The translations under genes and the position numbers were made by a program. From Geodermatophilus bullaregiensis (GTDB taxonomy: Bacteria; Actinomycetota; Actinomycetes; Mycobacteriales; Geodermatophilaceae), in NCBI RefSeq assembly GCF_016907675.1, contig NZ_JAFBCJ010000001.1, forward strand, positions 1,922,001 to 1,986,000: DNA of 64,000 nucleotides, read 5' to 3'. Positions 11,955 through 30,621 of this stretch are shown here, piece by piece. Positions within the stretch are counted from its first letter, which is position 1. Every line of letters starts with the position of its first letter. The notes under the pieces are model-generated. The model worked only from the letters and a program-made list of their open reading frames with translations, had not been told where the DNA came from and ran no database searches.

Positions 11955-12260
11955 TTACTGGATGTTCACGTCGACCGAGGCCGGCAGGTCGATGCGCATG
12001 AGCGCGTCGACCGTCTTCGGCGTCGGGTCGAGGATGTCGATGAGGCGCTTGTGCGTGCGCATCTCGAAGTGCTCGCGCGAGTCCTTGTACTTGTGCGGCG
12101 AGCGGATGACGCAGTACACGTTCTTCTCCGTCGGCAGCGGCACCGGGCCGACGACGCGCGCACCGGTCTTCGTCACCGTGTCGACGATGCGCCGCGCCGA
12201 GGCGTCGATGGCCTCGTGGTCGTAGGCCTTCAGCCGGATGCGGATCTTCTGTCCCGCCAT
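11955..12260 (-). CDS. rpsJ: 30S ribosomal protein S10 / NusE
   Basis: 101 residues, [20 protein letters not shown] through [20 protein letters not shown]. Head-domain protein and, as NusE, partner of NusB/NusG in antitermination. First gene of the S10 operon; the 169-bp gap up to tuf holds the tuf terminator and presumably the S10 promoter, although I cannot name a convincing -10/-35. Confidence 0.97.
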   Translation of the reverse strand: MAGQKIRIRLKAYDHEAIDASARRIVDTVTKTGARVVGPVPLPTEKNVYCVIRSPHKYKDSREHFEMRTHKRLIDILDPTPKTVDALMRIDLPASVDVNIQ

Positions 12261-12384
12261 CGCTGTCTTCTGCTCCTGCCGATCGGTGGTCTTCGTAGCC
12301 GGGGAACGCCGGGTGTGTCCGGACGTCATCCGGTCAGGGCCCCAGCGGGTGGGTGGCGGCGCACACAGGCGCCGGCCACCCGGG

Positions 12385-12420
12385 GACGGGCGGCGGTGCA
12401 GAGGCGCACCGCCGCCCGTC
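12385..12420 (-). terminator. Strong 15-bp hairpin after tuf
   Basis: Arms GACGGGCGGCGGTGC and exact complement, loop AGAGGC, extended by flanking CCACCC/GGGGTGG. It begins 10 nt beyond the tuf stop and separates the str operon from the S10 operon. Confidence 0.7.
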
Positions 12421-12429
12421 GGGGTGGTG

Positions 12430-13623
12430 TTACTTGATGATCTTGGTGACGCGACCGGCGCCGACGGTGCGGCCACCCTCACGGATGGCGAACCGCAGGC
12501 CCTCCTCCATGGCGATCGGCTGGATCAGCTCGACCGTCATCTCGGTGTTGTCGCCCGGCATGACCATCTCGGTGCCGGCCGGCAGGGTCACGACGCCCGT
12601 GACGTCCGTGGTCCGGAAGTAGAACTGGGGCCGGTAGTTGTTGAAGAACGGCGTGTGACGGCCACCCTCGTCCTTCGAGAGGATGTAGACCGAACCCTCG
12701 AAGTTGGTGTGCGGGGTGATCGAGCCGGGCTTCACGACGACCTGGCCGCGCTCCACGTCCTCGCGCTTGATGCCGCGCAGCAGCAGACCCACGTTGTCAC
12801 CGGCCTGGCCCTGGTCGAGCAGCTTGCGGAACATCTCGACGCCGGTGACGGTGGTCGAGGTCGAGTTCGGGCGGATGCCGACGATCTCGACGGTCTCCGA
12901 CACCTTGACGATGCCGCGCTCCACGCGACCGGTGACGACGGTGCCGCGACCGGTGATAGTGAAGACGTCCTCGACCGGCATGAGGAACGGCTTGTCGATC
13001 TCACGCTCGGGCTCGGGGATCGCCGTGTCGACGGCGGTCATGAGCTCCATGAGCTTGTCGCCCCACTCGGCGTCGCCCTCGAGGGCCTTCAGCGCCGAGA
13101 CGCGGACCACGGGGACGTCGTCGCCCGGGAACTCGTACTCGGACAGCAGCTCGCGCACCTCCAGCTCGACGAGCTCGAGGATCTCCTCGTCGTCGACCAT
13201 GTCGGCCTTGTTCAGCGCCACGACGATGTAGGGGACACCGACCTGGCGGGCCAGGAGGACGTGCTCCTTGGTCTGCGGCATCGGGCCGTCGGTCGCGGCG
13301 ACCACCAGGATGGCGCCGTCCATCTGCGCCGCACCGGTGATCATGTTCTTGATGTAGTCGGCGTGCCCGGGGCAGTCGACGTGCGCGTAGTGACGGTTCT
13401 CCGTCTGGTACTCGACGTGGGCGATCGAGATCGTGATGCCGCGGGCCTTCTCCTCGGGCGCCTTGTCGATCTGGTCGAAGGCCGACGCCTCGTTGAGGTC
13501 CGGGTACTTGTCGTGCAGCACCTTGGTGATTGCCGCGGTCAGCGTGGTCTTACCGTGGTCGATGTGCCCGATGGTGCCGATGTTGACGTGCGGCTTGGTC
13601 CGCTCGAACTTGGCCTTGGCCAC
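12430..13623 (-). CDS. tuf: Elongation factor Tu
   Basis: GTPase that delivers aminoacyl-tRNA, 397 residues. G1 GHIDHGKT, G2 with RGITI, G3 DCPGHADY and G4 NKAD are all intact; the effector loop and domain II/III sequences are standard ([19 protein letters not shown]). Last gene of the str operon, separated from fusA by 90 bp with a hairpin, so it may also have its own promoter. Confidence 0.98.
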   Translation of the reverse strand: MAKAKFERTKPHVNIGTIGHIDHGKTTLTAAITKVLHDKYPDLNEASAFDQIDKAPEEKARGITISIAHVEYQTENRHYAHVDCPGHADYIKNMITGAAQMDGAILVVAATDGPMPQTKEHVLLARQVGVPYIVVALNKADMVDDEEILELVELEVRELLSEYEFPGDDVPVVRVSALKALEGDAEWGDKLMELMTAVDTAIPEPEREIDKPFLMPVEDVFTITGRGTVVTGRVERGIVKVSETVEIVGIRPNSTSTTVTGVEMFRKLLDQGQAGDNVGLLLRGIKREDVERGQVVVKPGSITPHTNFEGSVYILSKDEGGRHTPFFNNYRPQFYFRTTDVTGVVTLPAGTEMVMPGDNTEMTVELIQPIAMEEGLRFAIREGGRTVGAGRVTKIIK

Positions 13624-13683
13624 TGGGTTCCTCTCCTCGTGGTGTCGCAGTCGTGCGCGAACTCTGGGGTGGGCTTGCTGGGG

Positions 13684-13710
13684 GCCGGGCGGGGACGTAC
13701 CCCGCCCGGC
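13684..13710 (-). terminator. 11-bp hairpin between fusA and tuf
   Basis: Arms GCCGGGCGGGG and complement with a 5-nt loop ACGTA, three bases past the fusA stop. Probably a partial terminator setting the ratio of EF-G to EF-Tu, or an RNA-stability element. Confidence 0.5.
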
Positions 13711-13713
13711 GGG

Positions 13714-15813
<2,100 letters not shown>

Positions 15814-15912
15814 TCCTCACTCCTCTTTGCTTCGGGTCCGCGTGCGGACGTCCGGGGGTGGCCCGGACCCGTCCGCCGGCCGCGGGGTGCTGGCTGGGCC
15901 AGCGCGGTGCGA

Positions 15913-16383
15913 CTACCAGCGGTAGTGCGCGAAGGCCTTGTTCGACTCGGCCATCTTGTGGGTGTCCTCGCGGCGCTTGACCGCGGCACCGAGGCCGTTG
16001 CTGGCGTCGAGCAGCTCGTTCATGAGGCGCTCGGTCATCGTCTTCTCCCGGCGGGCGCGGCTGTACTGGATCAGCCAGCGCAGGCCGAGGGTGGTGCTCC
16101 GGGACGCGCGGACCTCGACCGGGACCTGGTAGGTCGCACCGCCGACGCGGCGGCTGCGGACCTCGAGGGCCGGCTTGACGTTGTCCAGCGCGCGCTTGAG
16201 CGTCACCACCGGGTCGGTGTCGGTCTTGGCGCGGGCACCCTCGAGGGCGCCGTAGACGATCGCCTCGGCGACCGAGCGCTTGCCGTCGACGAGGACCTTG
16301 TTCACCAGCTGGGTGACCAGCGGCGACTGGTAGACCGGGTCGGCGACCAGCGGACGGCGCGGCGCGGGGCCCTTGCGCGGCAT
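15913..16383 (-). CDS. rpsG: 30S ribosomal protein S7
   Basis: Primary 16S 3'-domain binder, 156 residues: [20 protein letters not shown], the [20 protein letters not shown] signature and a C-terminal [18 protein letters not shown] overlaps the rpsL TAA by one base. The 99-bp gap to fusA is GC-rich with weak dyads and no gene. Confidence 0.97.
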   Translation of the reverse strand: MPRKGPAPRRPLVADPVYQSPLVTQLVNKVLVDGKRSVAEAIVYGALEGARAKTDTDPVVTLKRALDNVKPALEVRSRRVGGATYQVPVEVRASRSTTLGLRWLIQYSRARREKTMTERLMNELLDASNGLGAAVKRREDTHKMAESNKAFAHYRW

Positions 16384-16757
16384 TAGCTCTTCTCCTTCTT
16401 CGCGCCGTAGCGGCTGCGGGCCTGCTTGCGGTTGCGGACACCCTGGGTGTCCAGCGAGCCACGGATGATCTTGTAGCGCACACCCGGGAGGTCCTTCACG
16501 CGGCCGCCGCGCACGAGCACCATCGAGTGCTCCTGCAGGTTGTGGCCGACACCCGGGATGTAGGCGGTCACCTCGATGCCACTGGTGAGGCGGACGCGAG
16601 CGACCTTGCGCAGCGCCGAGTTCGGCTTCTTCGGCGTCGTCGTGTACACGCGGGTGCACACGCCGCGACGCTGAGGGGAGCCCTTCAACGCCGGGGTCTT
16701 GGTCTTCTCGACCTTGTCCTCGCGGCCCTTGCGGACCAGCTGGTTGATCGTGGGCAT
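16383..16757 (-). CDS. rpsL: 30S ribosomal protein S12
   Basis: Decoding-centre protein, 124 residues, [20 protein letters not shown]. The streptomycin-relevant lysines are wild type ([19 protein letters not shown] and the later [11 protein letters not shown] segment). First gene of the str operon. Confidence 0.98.
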   Translation of the reverse strand: MPTINQLVRKGREDKVEKTKTPALKGSPQRRGVCTRVYTTTPKKPNSALRKVARVRLTSGIEVTAYIPGVGHNLQEHSMVLVRGGRVKDLPGVRYKIIRGSLDTQGVRNRKQARSRYGAKKEKS

Positions 16758-17081
16758 GGGTGGCCTGGATCTCCTACCTGCGCTGCGGTTGTGCTGCGGA
16801 CGGTGCTGCTGTCGTGTCGCCGGTGCCGGTCCTGCTGGGGTCGCCCGTTCGCAGCCACACCCACCATCCGGTCCCCGCGGTCGGGCGTGTCGCCCTTCCC
16901 GGAACCGGCCGGTGAGTCGAACCGGATCGGTCGCCCCCCGCGACTCGGCGCCGCCACCTCCGGCGACCGTCCTCGTGGACGGTCCGGCCGATGGGGACCC
17001 GCGGCCAGGAGGACGGACCTCCGGACACCCAGGCGCACCGCGAACGGGAGCAGGCCCAGGGCACCCTGGGCACGGCTCACC

Positions 17082-17110
17082 ACGATACCCGCGTGCTCGG
17101 AGCCGGTCAA
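17082..17110 (-). promoter_or_regulatory. Probable sigma-70-type promoter of the str operon
   Basis: On the minus strand TTGACC, a 17-nt spacer, then TATCGT: a near-consensus pair pointing at rpsL with a leader of about 320 nt. A short palindrome (17054-17071, GCCCAGGGCACCCTGGGC) sits just downstream of the expected start. The rest of the 616-bp gap 16758-17373 shows no gene; the plus-strand promoter of the protease must lie here too but I cannot place it. Confidence 0.5.
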
Positions 17111-17373
17111 AGCCGGGTCCCGGGCACCGGGTGGGCAGGCGGACCTGCCTCCCGGACGGGACACCGGTCACAACGGCGCAGGTGTCCGGGGCATTCCGGA
17201 CGCCGGCTGTGCAGGACACGGCGGCGGGTTCGAGGACTGTACCGCGGTGCCGGCCGGACGCCAGGGTCACGACACCGCCGGCTGCGGCGGCCGCCGTCGG
17301 CACCCACGCGACTGTCACCCCCTGCCCCTACCGTCGGTCGCAGCAGAGCAACCCACAGCAACGGAGGTCACCC

Positions 17374-18339
17374 GTGCAGATCGACTCGGCGCGCGAGCTC
17401 AAGGCGCGCCTGTCCGCGCGGCTGGCCGAGGGGTTCCCCCCGGTCACCGCCAGCGACCTGGGCGGCCGGGTCTGGACCCGGCCGGCGATCGGACTGGTCC
17501 CGGTGGCGCCGGGCCGGGCCCACCTGGCCATCCGGGTCGCCGCCGCCGACGACGCCCGGGTGCTGCTCACCGACCTCTCCGACGTGCTGCGCGCCGAGGT
17601 CGACGTCCGGGTGACCGGGCCGATACTGCCGCAGTCCGCCCCCACCCCCGGTGGGTTGCAGCAGCACACCCGCCCGCTGGTCCCCGGGCTCTCGGTCGCC
17701 CACCCCGCTGCGAGCGCCGGGACGCTCGGCGGGTTCGTCCGGCTCGGCGGGCGGCTGGCCGTCCTGTCCAACAACCACGTCCTGGCCGCCAGTGACGCCG
17801 GCGCGGTGGGCGACGCCGTCCTGCAGCCCGGCCCGGCCGACGGTGGCGTGCCGGCCGACCGGGTCGCCACGCTCGCCGCCTTCCAGCGGTTCACCGGCTC
17901 GCGCAACCGCGTCGATGCCGCCGTCGCCGTCCTCGACGAGGGCGTCGACGCCGAGCCCGGCCGGCTGCCGGGCGGGCCGCTCGGCACCGCGGTGCCCGAC
18001 GGGGTCGAGGTCGAGCCGGACGAGCAGGTGGAGAAGGTCGGCCGGACGACCGGGCACACCCGGGGCCGGATCACCGCCGTCGAGGTCGACGGGGTCGCCG
18101 TCCAGTACGACGACGGCGTGCACGTCTTCGACGACCAGATCGAGATCGAGGGGCTGACGGGGACCTTCTCCGCCGGCGGCGACAGCGGCTCGGTCATCTG
18201 GCGCAGCGCCGACCGCGCGCCGCTGGCGCTGCTGTTCGCCGGGAGCGGCGAGGGCGGCAGCACCGGTGCCGGGCTGACCTTCGCCAACCCGCTCTCGACC
18301 GTGCTGTCCACCCTCGGGGTGGAGTGGGTCGCCTCCTGA
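17374..18339 (+). CDS. Trypsin-like serine protease
   Basis: 321-residue cytoplasmic-looking protein with no signal peptide. The catalytic triad of a chymotrypsin fold is visible: His in LSNNHVLAA (~res 132), Asp in NRVDAAVAVLDEG (~res 182) and Ser in SAGGDSGSVIW (~res 272). The first ~95 residues form a separate alpha/beta domain ending DVRVTGPILP, which resembles the small protein encoded next. GTG at 17374 was chosen because GGAGG precedes it and the sequence upstream is non-coding in character. Substrate unknown; the absence of a leader suggests an intracellular target. Confidence 0.8.
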   Translation: MQIDSARELKARLSARLAEGFPPVTASDLGGRVWTRPAIGLVPVAPGRAHLAIRVAAADDARVLLTDLSDVLRAEVDVRVTGPILPQSAPTPGGLQQHTRPLVPGLSVAHPAASAGTLGGFVRLGGRLAVLSNNHVLAASDAGAVGDAVLQPGPADGGVPADRVATLAAFQRFTGSRNRVDAAVAVLDEGVDAEPGRLPGGPLGTAVPDGVEVEPDEQVEKVGRTTGHTRGRITAVEVDGVAVQYDDGVHVFDDQIEIEGLTGTFSAGGDSGSVIWRSADRAPLALLFAGSGEGGSTGAGLTFANPLSTVLSTLGVEWVAS

Positions 18340-18474
18340 GGTCCTCCCCGGGTCGGGGGGATGTCGCTCTGGGCGGGGACGGGGCACCATGGGGAGGTGA
18401 CCGAGCCCGCGCGGCCGCCCGGGGCTCCCCGCTCCCCCGGGCGCCGGGCCGCCGGGCGTCAGCGAGGAGACCTC

Positions 18475-18705
18475 GTGACCGACCGTGCCGCCGCCCGCGC
18501 CGCCAAGCAGACCCTCGCCGACCAGTTGTCCTCCCAGGCGGGGGTGGTCGGCATCGGCCTGGCCCGGCGCGACAGCGGCTACGTCGTCAAGGTCGACGTC
18601 GCCGACGCGGACGCGGCCGGCCGGGTCCCCCGCGACGTCGACGGCGTCCGCGTGGTCACCGAGGTCGTCGGCGTGATCCGGCCCCTGCGCAGCCGCACCG
18701 CCTGA
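18475..18705 (+). CDS. 76-aa protein resembling the protease N-terminal domain
   Basis: Small soluble protein: a Ala/Arg-rich helix, then GVVGIGLARRDSGYVVKVDV and DGVRVVTEVVGVIRP. The pattern (VGIGL...VVKVDV...VDVRVTG/VRVVTEVVG...I.P) parallels residues ~45-95 of the protease upstream, so this looks like a free-standing copy of that domain, perhaps an inhibitor or chaperone-like propeptide acting in trans. GTG start with GAGGAG upstream; 135 bp after the protease, same strand. Function is inference only. Confidence 0.65.
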   Translation: MTDRAAARAAKQTLADQLSSQAGVVGIGLARRDSGYVVKVDVADADAAGRVPRDVDGVRVVTEVVGVIRPLRSRTA

Positions 18706-18814
18706 CCCCATCGCCTGACCCACCGGCGTCCCCTCCGAGCCGCCGGCCCGCTCCCCGGCACCCGCTACGGTCGCGCTGGCGCCGACGAGGGCGCCGCCGA
18801 CCAGAGGAGTGCAG

Positions 18815-19858
18815 GTGCGCATCGGCATCCAGGCCAGTTACGCGGGGGGTTTCCAGGAGACGGCGGCCGAGATCGTCGACCTGGAGGCCGCAGGGCTCGA
18901 CCTGGCCATGTGTGCGGAGGTCTACACCTTCGACGCCGTCAGCCAGCTCGGCTACCTGGCCGCCGTCACCCAGCGGGTCGAGCTGATGAGCGCCATCCTG
19001 CCCATCTACAGCCGCACCCCCGCGCTGACGGCGATGACCGCGGCCGGCCTGGACTTCGTGTCCGGCGGCCGCTTCACCCTCGGCCTGGGCGCCTCGGGCC
19101 CGCAGGTCATCGAGGGCTGGCACGGCGTCGCCTACGACGCCCCCATCCAGCGCACCCGCGAGGTGGTGGAGATCTGCCGTCAGGTGTGGCGGCGCGAGCG
19201 GCTCGTGCACGACGGCCCGAAGTACACCGTCCCGCTGCCGCCGGACCAGGGCACCGGGCTCGGCAAGCCGCTCAAGCTGATCAACACGCCGGTCCGCGAC
19301 CGGATCCCGGTCATGCTCGCCGCCCTGGGACCCAGGAACGTCGAGCTGGCCGCCGAGATCGCCGAGGTGTGGGAGCCGATCTGGTTCATGCCGGAGCGGG
19401 CCGACGCCGTCTGGGGCGACGCCCTGCGGGCCGGCACCGCCAAGCGCGACCCCGAGCTCGGCGAGCTGCAGGTCATCTGCGGCGTGCCGGTCGCCATCGG
19501 GGAGGACGTCGACCACCTGCACGACCAGGTGCGGCCGCAGCTGGCGCTCTACGTCGGCGGCATGGGTGCCAAGGGCAAGAACTTCTACAACGACCTGGCG
19601 CGGCGCTACGGGTTCGAGGACGCCGCCGAGACCGTGCAGGACCTCTACCTGAGCGGCCGCAAGGACGAGGCCGCCGCGGCGCTGCCCGACGAGTTCGTGC
19701 GCTCGGTGTCGCTCATCGGCCCGGAGGGCCACGTGGCCGAGCGCGTCGCCGCCTACGCCGAGGCCGGCGTCACCACCCTCGCGCTGCAGCCCCTCGACGA
19801 CAGCCGCGAGAGCCGGCTGCGCACCGTGGAGACCATGCGCCGCCTCGCCGACGCCTAG
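18815..19858 (+). CDS. LLM-class (F420-type) oxidoreductase
   Basis: 347-residue luciferase-like TIM-barrel flavin/F420 oxidoreductase. Starts RIGIQASYAGGFQETAAEI; contains SGGRFTLGLGASGPQVIEGW, the substrate/F420-pocket pattern of this family, and IPVMLAALGPRNVELAAEIA. I chose the GTG at 18815, five bases after AGAGGAG, over the GTG at 18809, which overlaps that site. The natural substrate cannot be read from the sequence. No F420 biosynthesis genes in the window. Confidence 0.85.
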   Translation: MRIGIQASYAGGFQETAAEIVDLEAAGLDLAMCAEVYTFDAVSQLGYLAAVTQRVELMSAILPIYSRTPALTAMTAAGLDFVSGGRFTLGLGASGPQVIEGWHGVAYDAPIQRTREVVEICRQVWRRERLVHDGPKYTVPLPPDQGTGLGKPLKLINTPVRDRIPVMLAALGPRNVELAAEIAEVWEPIWFMPERADAVWGDALRAGTAKRDPELGELQVICGVPVAIGEDVDHLHDQVRPQLALYVGGMGAKGKNFYNDLARRYGFEDAAETVQDLYLSGRKDEAAAALPDEFVRSVSLIGPEGHVAERVAAYAEAGVTTLALQPLDDSRESRLRTVETMRRLADA

Positions 19859-19946
19859 GACCCGGGTTGCGTCACGTGACGCACGGGGGTCCCGGCACCT
19901 GCACGCAACGGTCCGGGGCCCTCGCGTCGGTGGGCGGCAGCGTCGT

Positions 19947-19998
19947 CCTCCCCCACCGCAGCGCGTCCTCCCTCACCGCAGCGCGTCCTCCCTCACCG
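19947..19998. repeat. 20-bp tandem repeat, 2.6 copies
   Basis: Unit CCTCCCTCACCGCAGCGCGT; the first copy has one change (CCTCCCCCACC...). The last partial copy can pair with AGGGAGGACACGCG at 20009-20022 to form a hairpin. It lies in the 258-bp space between the convergent oxidoreductase and rpoC. Confidence 0.6.
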
Positions 19999-20062
19999 TC
20001 GGCGGTCAGGGAGGACACGCGACGATCAGGTCACCTGATCGTCGCCGCGCCCCCACGACGCG

Positions 20063-20100
20063 GGAGGGCCCCGCAGATCTCGCGATCTGCGGGGCCCTCC
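20063..20100. terminator. 17-bp perfect hairpin between convergent genes
   Basis: Arms GGAGGGCCCCGCAGATC and its exact complement with the loop TCGC. Ends 16 bp beyond the rpoC stop and is symmetrical, so it can serve both rpoC and the oppositely oriented oxidoreductase gene. Confidence 0.8.
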
Positions 20101-20116
20101 TCACGTGCTACGGGGC

Positions 20117-24022
<3,906 letters not shown>

Positions 24023-24076
24023 TGAGTGGACCCCTTTCCCGGGGCTCGGTTACTGCACTTCTCGCTGATGGCTTGG

Positions 24077-24116
24077 GGCGCCGGCCGGCCCCGGTGCACG
24101 GGGCCGACCGGGCGCC
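24077..24116 (-). terminator. Hairpin in the rpoB-rpoC gap
   Basis: Outer GGCGCC/GGCGCC and inner CGGCCCCG/CGGGGCCG pairing around a short loop, starting 3 nt after the rpoB stop. Without a T-tract it more likely sets transcript stability or pausing than full termination, since rpoC must be expressed with rpoB. Confidence 0.4.
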
Positions 24117-24118
24117 GA

Positions 24119-27628
<3,510 letters not shown>

Positions 27629-27814
27629 GATGCGTCCTTCCAAGGACCTCACGACGTGCGGGCGGTGGGTGCGGGTTCGTCCTGGGTCGTCGTCGGTGAT
27701 GGCGGCGCCGCCCGCGGCGTCCGGCCCGCTCGGTCGACGGTGTGCCAGGGGACCCCGGGCACCCCAGGCGACCCGTCTCGGCGGGCAGGCAGTCAGGGGG
27801 CAGCGCAACAGGGA

Positions 27815-27843
27815 ACCCTACCCCTGATGACGCACGCTGTCCA
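27815..27843 (-). promoter_or_regulatory. Probable rpoB promoter
   Basis: Minus-strand TGGACA, a 17-nt spacer and TAGGGT give a good sigma-70-like promoter about 180 nt upstream of the TTG start. It lies in the 552-bp rplL-rpoB gap (27629-28180), which holds no gene but several hairpins after rplL, so rpoBC can be transcribed independently of rplJL. Confidence 0.5.
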
Positions 27844-28105
27844 CGTCGGAGGGTGGGCGCGACCAGCGCCACACCCCCCGGGAAGGACAGTGACTCCCGT
27901 CGGGGCGGTTCCGCGCGGCAATGATGCCAGTCCGAGGGGCCCGGTGTCTCCGCCACGCCCAGGAGGACCGCGGGAAAGGGCCCGTCCGCCTACCGCTCGC
28001 GGGCTCGCAGCGGCGCCCTGGACGGCCGGAGGGGACCACCGCCCGGACGCGACAGGAGCCGCCCTCCCGGAGGAGAGCGGCCCCTGGGGCGTGCTCCGTG
28101 GTGCG

Positions 28106-28180
28106 GCCCGGCCCTCGCGGGGCCGGGCGGGTGTCACCGGACGGTGACGTGCCCGGCCGTGCGGGGGGCCGGGCGGGACG
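28106..28180 (-). terminator. Two consecutive hairpins after rplL
   Basis: Going away from rplL: first CGTC/GACG-flanked GCCCGGCC...GGCCGGGC (about 28145-28184, reaching into the rplL stop), then GCCCGGCCC / GGGCCGGGC at 28106-28128 with a five-base loop. Likely terminator or attenuator between rplJL and rpoBC. Confidence 0.5.
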
Positions 28181-28576
28181 TCACTTGACGGTGACGGTGG
28201 CGCCGGCGCCCTCGAGAGCGGCCTTGGCCTTCTCGGCGGCGTCCTTGGCGACCTTCTCCAGGACCGGCTTCGGCGCGCCGTCGACCAGGTCCTTGGCCTC
28301 CTTGAGGCCGAGCGAGGTCAGGCCGCGCACCTCCTTGATGACCTGGATCTTCTTGTCGCCGGCAGCCTCGAGGATGACGTCGAACTCGTCCTGCTCCTCG
28401 GCGGCGGGGGCACCGCCGTCGCCGGCACCGCCGGCGGCCGGGGCAGCCGCGACGGCGACGGGGGCGGTAGCGGTGACCTCGAAGGTCTCCTCGAACTGCT
28501 TCACGAAGTCGGACAGCTCGAGCAGCGTCATCTCCTTGAACGCGTCGAGCAGCTCCGTGGTGGACAGCTTGGCCAT
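28181..28576 (-). CDS. rplL: 50S ribosomal protein L7/L12
   Basis: Stalk protein that recruits translation GTPases, 131 residues. N-terminal dimerisation part ([20 protein letters not shown]), Ala/Gly-rich hinge, and C-terminal domain with [20 protein letters not shown] and the [16 protein letters not shown] end. ATG with GGAGA upstream. Confidence 0.98.
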   Translation of the reverse strand: MAKLSTTELLDAFKEMTLLELSDFVKQFEETFEVTATAPVAVAAAPAAGGAGDGGAPAAEEQDEFDVILEAAGDKKIQVIKEVRGLTSLGLKEAKDLVDGAPKPVLEKVAKDAAEKAKAALEGAGATVTVK

Positions 28577-28592
28577 GATCTCTCCTTCTGGG

Positions 28593-29219
28593 TCAGTCGG
28601 TGCCGGCCGCGGCGTCCGCGGCGTCAGCGGTGTCGGTGGTGGTGTCGGCAGCAGTCGTGTCGGCAGCCGTGTCGGCGGTGGTGCCGGCGTCGGAGTCGGC
28701 ACCCTCGGCGGGCTTCTTCTCCTGCAGCGCGGCGGCCAGACGGGCGACCTGCGACAGCGGGGCCTGGAACAGGCCGGCGGCCTTGGTCAGGTTGCCCTTC
28801 ATCGCGCCGGCCAGCTTGGCCAGGAGCACCTCGCGCGGCTCGACGTCGGCCAGAGCGGTGACCTCGGCGGGGCCGACGGTGCGGCCCTCGACGACGCCGC
28901 CCTTGACGACGAGCAGCGGGTGGGCGCGCGCGAAGTCGCGGATGGCCTTGGCGGCCTCGACGACGTCGCCCTCGATGAAGGCGATCGCGGTGGGGCCGTT
29001 GAGCAGCGGGGCCAGGTCGGAGTGGCCGACCTCGTCCGCCGCCCGCTTCGTCAGGGTGTTCTTGACGACGGCGTAGCTGCTGCCCGCACCGAGGGAACGG
29101 CGCAGCTGGGTCAGCTGCGCCACGGTCAGCCCGCGGTACTCGGTGAGCACGGCCGCGCTGGACTTCTGGAACCGGTCGGTGATCTCGTCGATCACCGCGG
29201 CCTTCGCCTGCGTGGGCAT
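28593..29219 (-). CDS. rplJ: 50S ribosomal protein L10 with acidic tail
   Basis: Stalk base carrying L7/L12 dimers, 208 residues: [39 protein letters not shown] and [11 protein letters not shown]. After residue ~172 comes a tail made almost only of Ala, Asp, Thr ([20 protein letters not shown]), unusual in composition; similar tails occur in some actinobacterial L10. Confidence 0.97.
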   Translation of the reverse strand: MPTQAKAAVIDEITDRFQKSSAAVLTEYRGLTVAQLTQLRRSLGAGSSYAVVKNTLTKRAADEVGHSDLAPLLNGPTAIAFIEGDVVEAAKAIRDFARAHPLLVVKGGVVEGRTVGPAEVTALADVEPREVLLAKLAGAMKGNLTKAAGLFQAPLSQVARLAAALQEKKPAEGADSDAGTTADTAADTTAADTTTDTADAADAAAGTD

Positions 29220-29469
29220 GGGCCTCCTCTCGTCTGACGGGCGACCGCTGGTGCGTCGTGCGGGAGCGGGCGATCCCGGCCCGGAGACGACGAACGCCCC
29301 GGCGCAGGGCGCACGGGGCGAGGGACGCGGGCACGGGGCACCGCGTCGATCGAACCGTCCTCCTGCGCGGGCCGCCCGGGGATCCGGGACCTTCGATCGC
29401 ACGCGGACGTGCGACGACCAGCGGTCGTGGGGGGAACGTCGACCAGCGTACACGGGGTGAGCGCCTCGA
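29220..29469 (-). promoter_or_regulatory. rplJL leader region (L10-leader candidate)
   Basis: 250 bp without a gene upstream of rplJ. A TACGCT at 29445-29450 (minus strand) is a plausible -10 with a weak CTGATC -35 seventeen bases before it. The transcript would contain a CGCCCCG/CGGGGCG hairpin (29295-29320). Such leaders bind L10(L12) for autoregulation in other bacteria; I cannot confirm the consensus by eye. Confidence 0.35.
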
Positions 29470-30381
29470 TCAGCCGGCCTCGGGGCAGCGCTCCCAGCCG
29501 CGCCGGGTGCGCCCAATCCGCCGCCAGCCGAACCGGGCGAACCAGGGCTCGAGGGGCAGGTCGTCCTGGCCCAGGGCGACGAGGAACCGTCGCGTCCCGC
29601 CGAGCCGCAGCCACTCGGCCAGGTGCGCGACCAGCCAGGTGCCGACACCCGCGCCGCGTGCGCTCTCGGCGACGTGCAGCTCGGCCAGGTCGGCCCAGCC
29701 GTGCAGGCGGGAGAGGCTGCCGCCGCGCGTGTGGTCGTCCTGCGCCTCCACGAAGCCGACGACCTCGCCGTGCCGGGTCGCGACGAAGCGGGCGGCGAAG
29801 GTGCCGACCACCCGCTGCAGGTCGAGGCCGGGGAGCGCGGGCGGCCGGGGCGGCGGCACGTCGTCCAGGGTGCCGGCGAGCGTCACCTCGGTCCGGGCCG
29901 ACGCGGGGTCGAAGCCCGCGCCGGTCAGCACCCGGGCCACGTGCGGCCAGGAGTCGGGGACACCGTAGGTCGCCGGGGTGGGCAGGTCGCCGTCGGCGTA
30001 CTGCCGGCGGACCCGCCAGCTCCCGAGCACCGCGGTGCAGGCGGCCGCGAGCCGTGCGCCCGCCTCCTCGTGCGCCGGCCAGCAGACCAGCCAGGCGATC
30101 TCCCCCGCACCGCGCCAGTCGGGACCGACGTCCGCGTCGTCGCGGTAGCGCCGCAGGTGCGCGGCCGCGACGAGGCGGGAGTCGACCTCGGCGACGAGGG
30201 TGACCCGGGCCTGCACCCAGGGGTCGGTGACGTACTGGGCGGGGTCGCGCTCGATCTGCGCGAGGAGGGCGGCGGTCGACACCGCCCACCCCGGGACGAC
30301 GGTGCAGACGTGCGCGTTGACCAGTGCGGTCAGCTGGTCGCGGTCGGTGCGGCGGAGGGGACGGACGTCGGGGACGGGCAC
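29470..30381 (-). CDS. GNAT family N-acetyltransferase
   Basis: 303 residues. The C-terminal half is a GNAT domain: a strand pair ending DLAELHVAE, the acetyl-CoA pyrophosphate loop [18 protein letters not shown], then a last strand and [13 protein letters not shown]. The N-terminal half ([20 protein letters not shown]...) may be a second, degenerate GNAT repeat. It lies between rplA and rplJ, an unusual insert in this ribosomal cluster; substrate unknown. Confidence 0.8.
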   Translation of the reverse strand: MPVPDVRPLRRTDRDQLTALVNAHVCTVVPGWAVSTAALLAQIERDPAQYVTDPWVQARVTLVAEVDSRLVAAAHLRRYRDDADVGPDWRGAGEIAWLVCWPAHEEAGARLAAACTAVLGSWRVRRQYADGDLPTPATYGVPDSWPHVARVLTGAGFDPASARTEVTLAGTLDDVPPPRPPALPGLDLQRVVGTFAARFVATRHGEVVGFVEAQDDHTRGGSLSRLHGWADLAELHVAESARGAGVGTWLVAHLAEWLRLGGTRRFLVALGQDDLPLEPWFARFGWRRIGRTRRGWERCPEAG

Positions 30382-30563
30382 GGGGCGGCTCCGGAGCCGA
30401 GCGCCCGGACGCGGGCGCAGTGGGTCGAGGAGCCGCTACCGGTGCGGCACGGCGGCGACCGTAGCCCTCCGCCGCCGCCGTCCGCCAGCAGCGACCCCGT
30501 CCGGGGACTCCGGAGGCCCCGCCGCGCGCGTGCGCGACGGGGCCCCGGGCACCGTGCGAGTGC

Positions 30564-30617
30564 GGCCTCGTCCCGGGTCCCACCCGGAGCCTGCGAAGGG
30601 TGGGGAGGACGAGGTCC
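30564..30617. repeat. GC-rich palindromic intergenic element, copy B
   Basis: GGCCTCGTCC...GTCCCACCC / GGGTGGGGAGGACGAGGTCC, four bases past the rplA stop. The centre (GGGTCCCACCCGGAGC... to GGGTGGGGAGGAC) matches copy A at 4823-4875 closely. Terminator role for rplKA inferred. Confidence 0.6.
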
Positions 30618-30621
30618 TCCC

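Noticed and set aside
19947-19998. CRISPR-like array
   Set aside because: Direct tandem repeats without spacers and without cas genes.
29470-30381. Acetyltransferase as horizontally acquired insert
   Set aside because: Codon and base use look like the surroundings and there are no flanking repeats.
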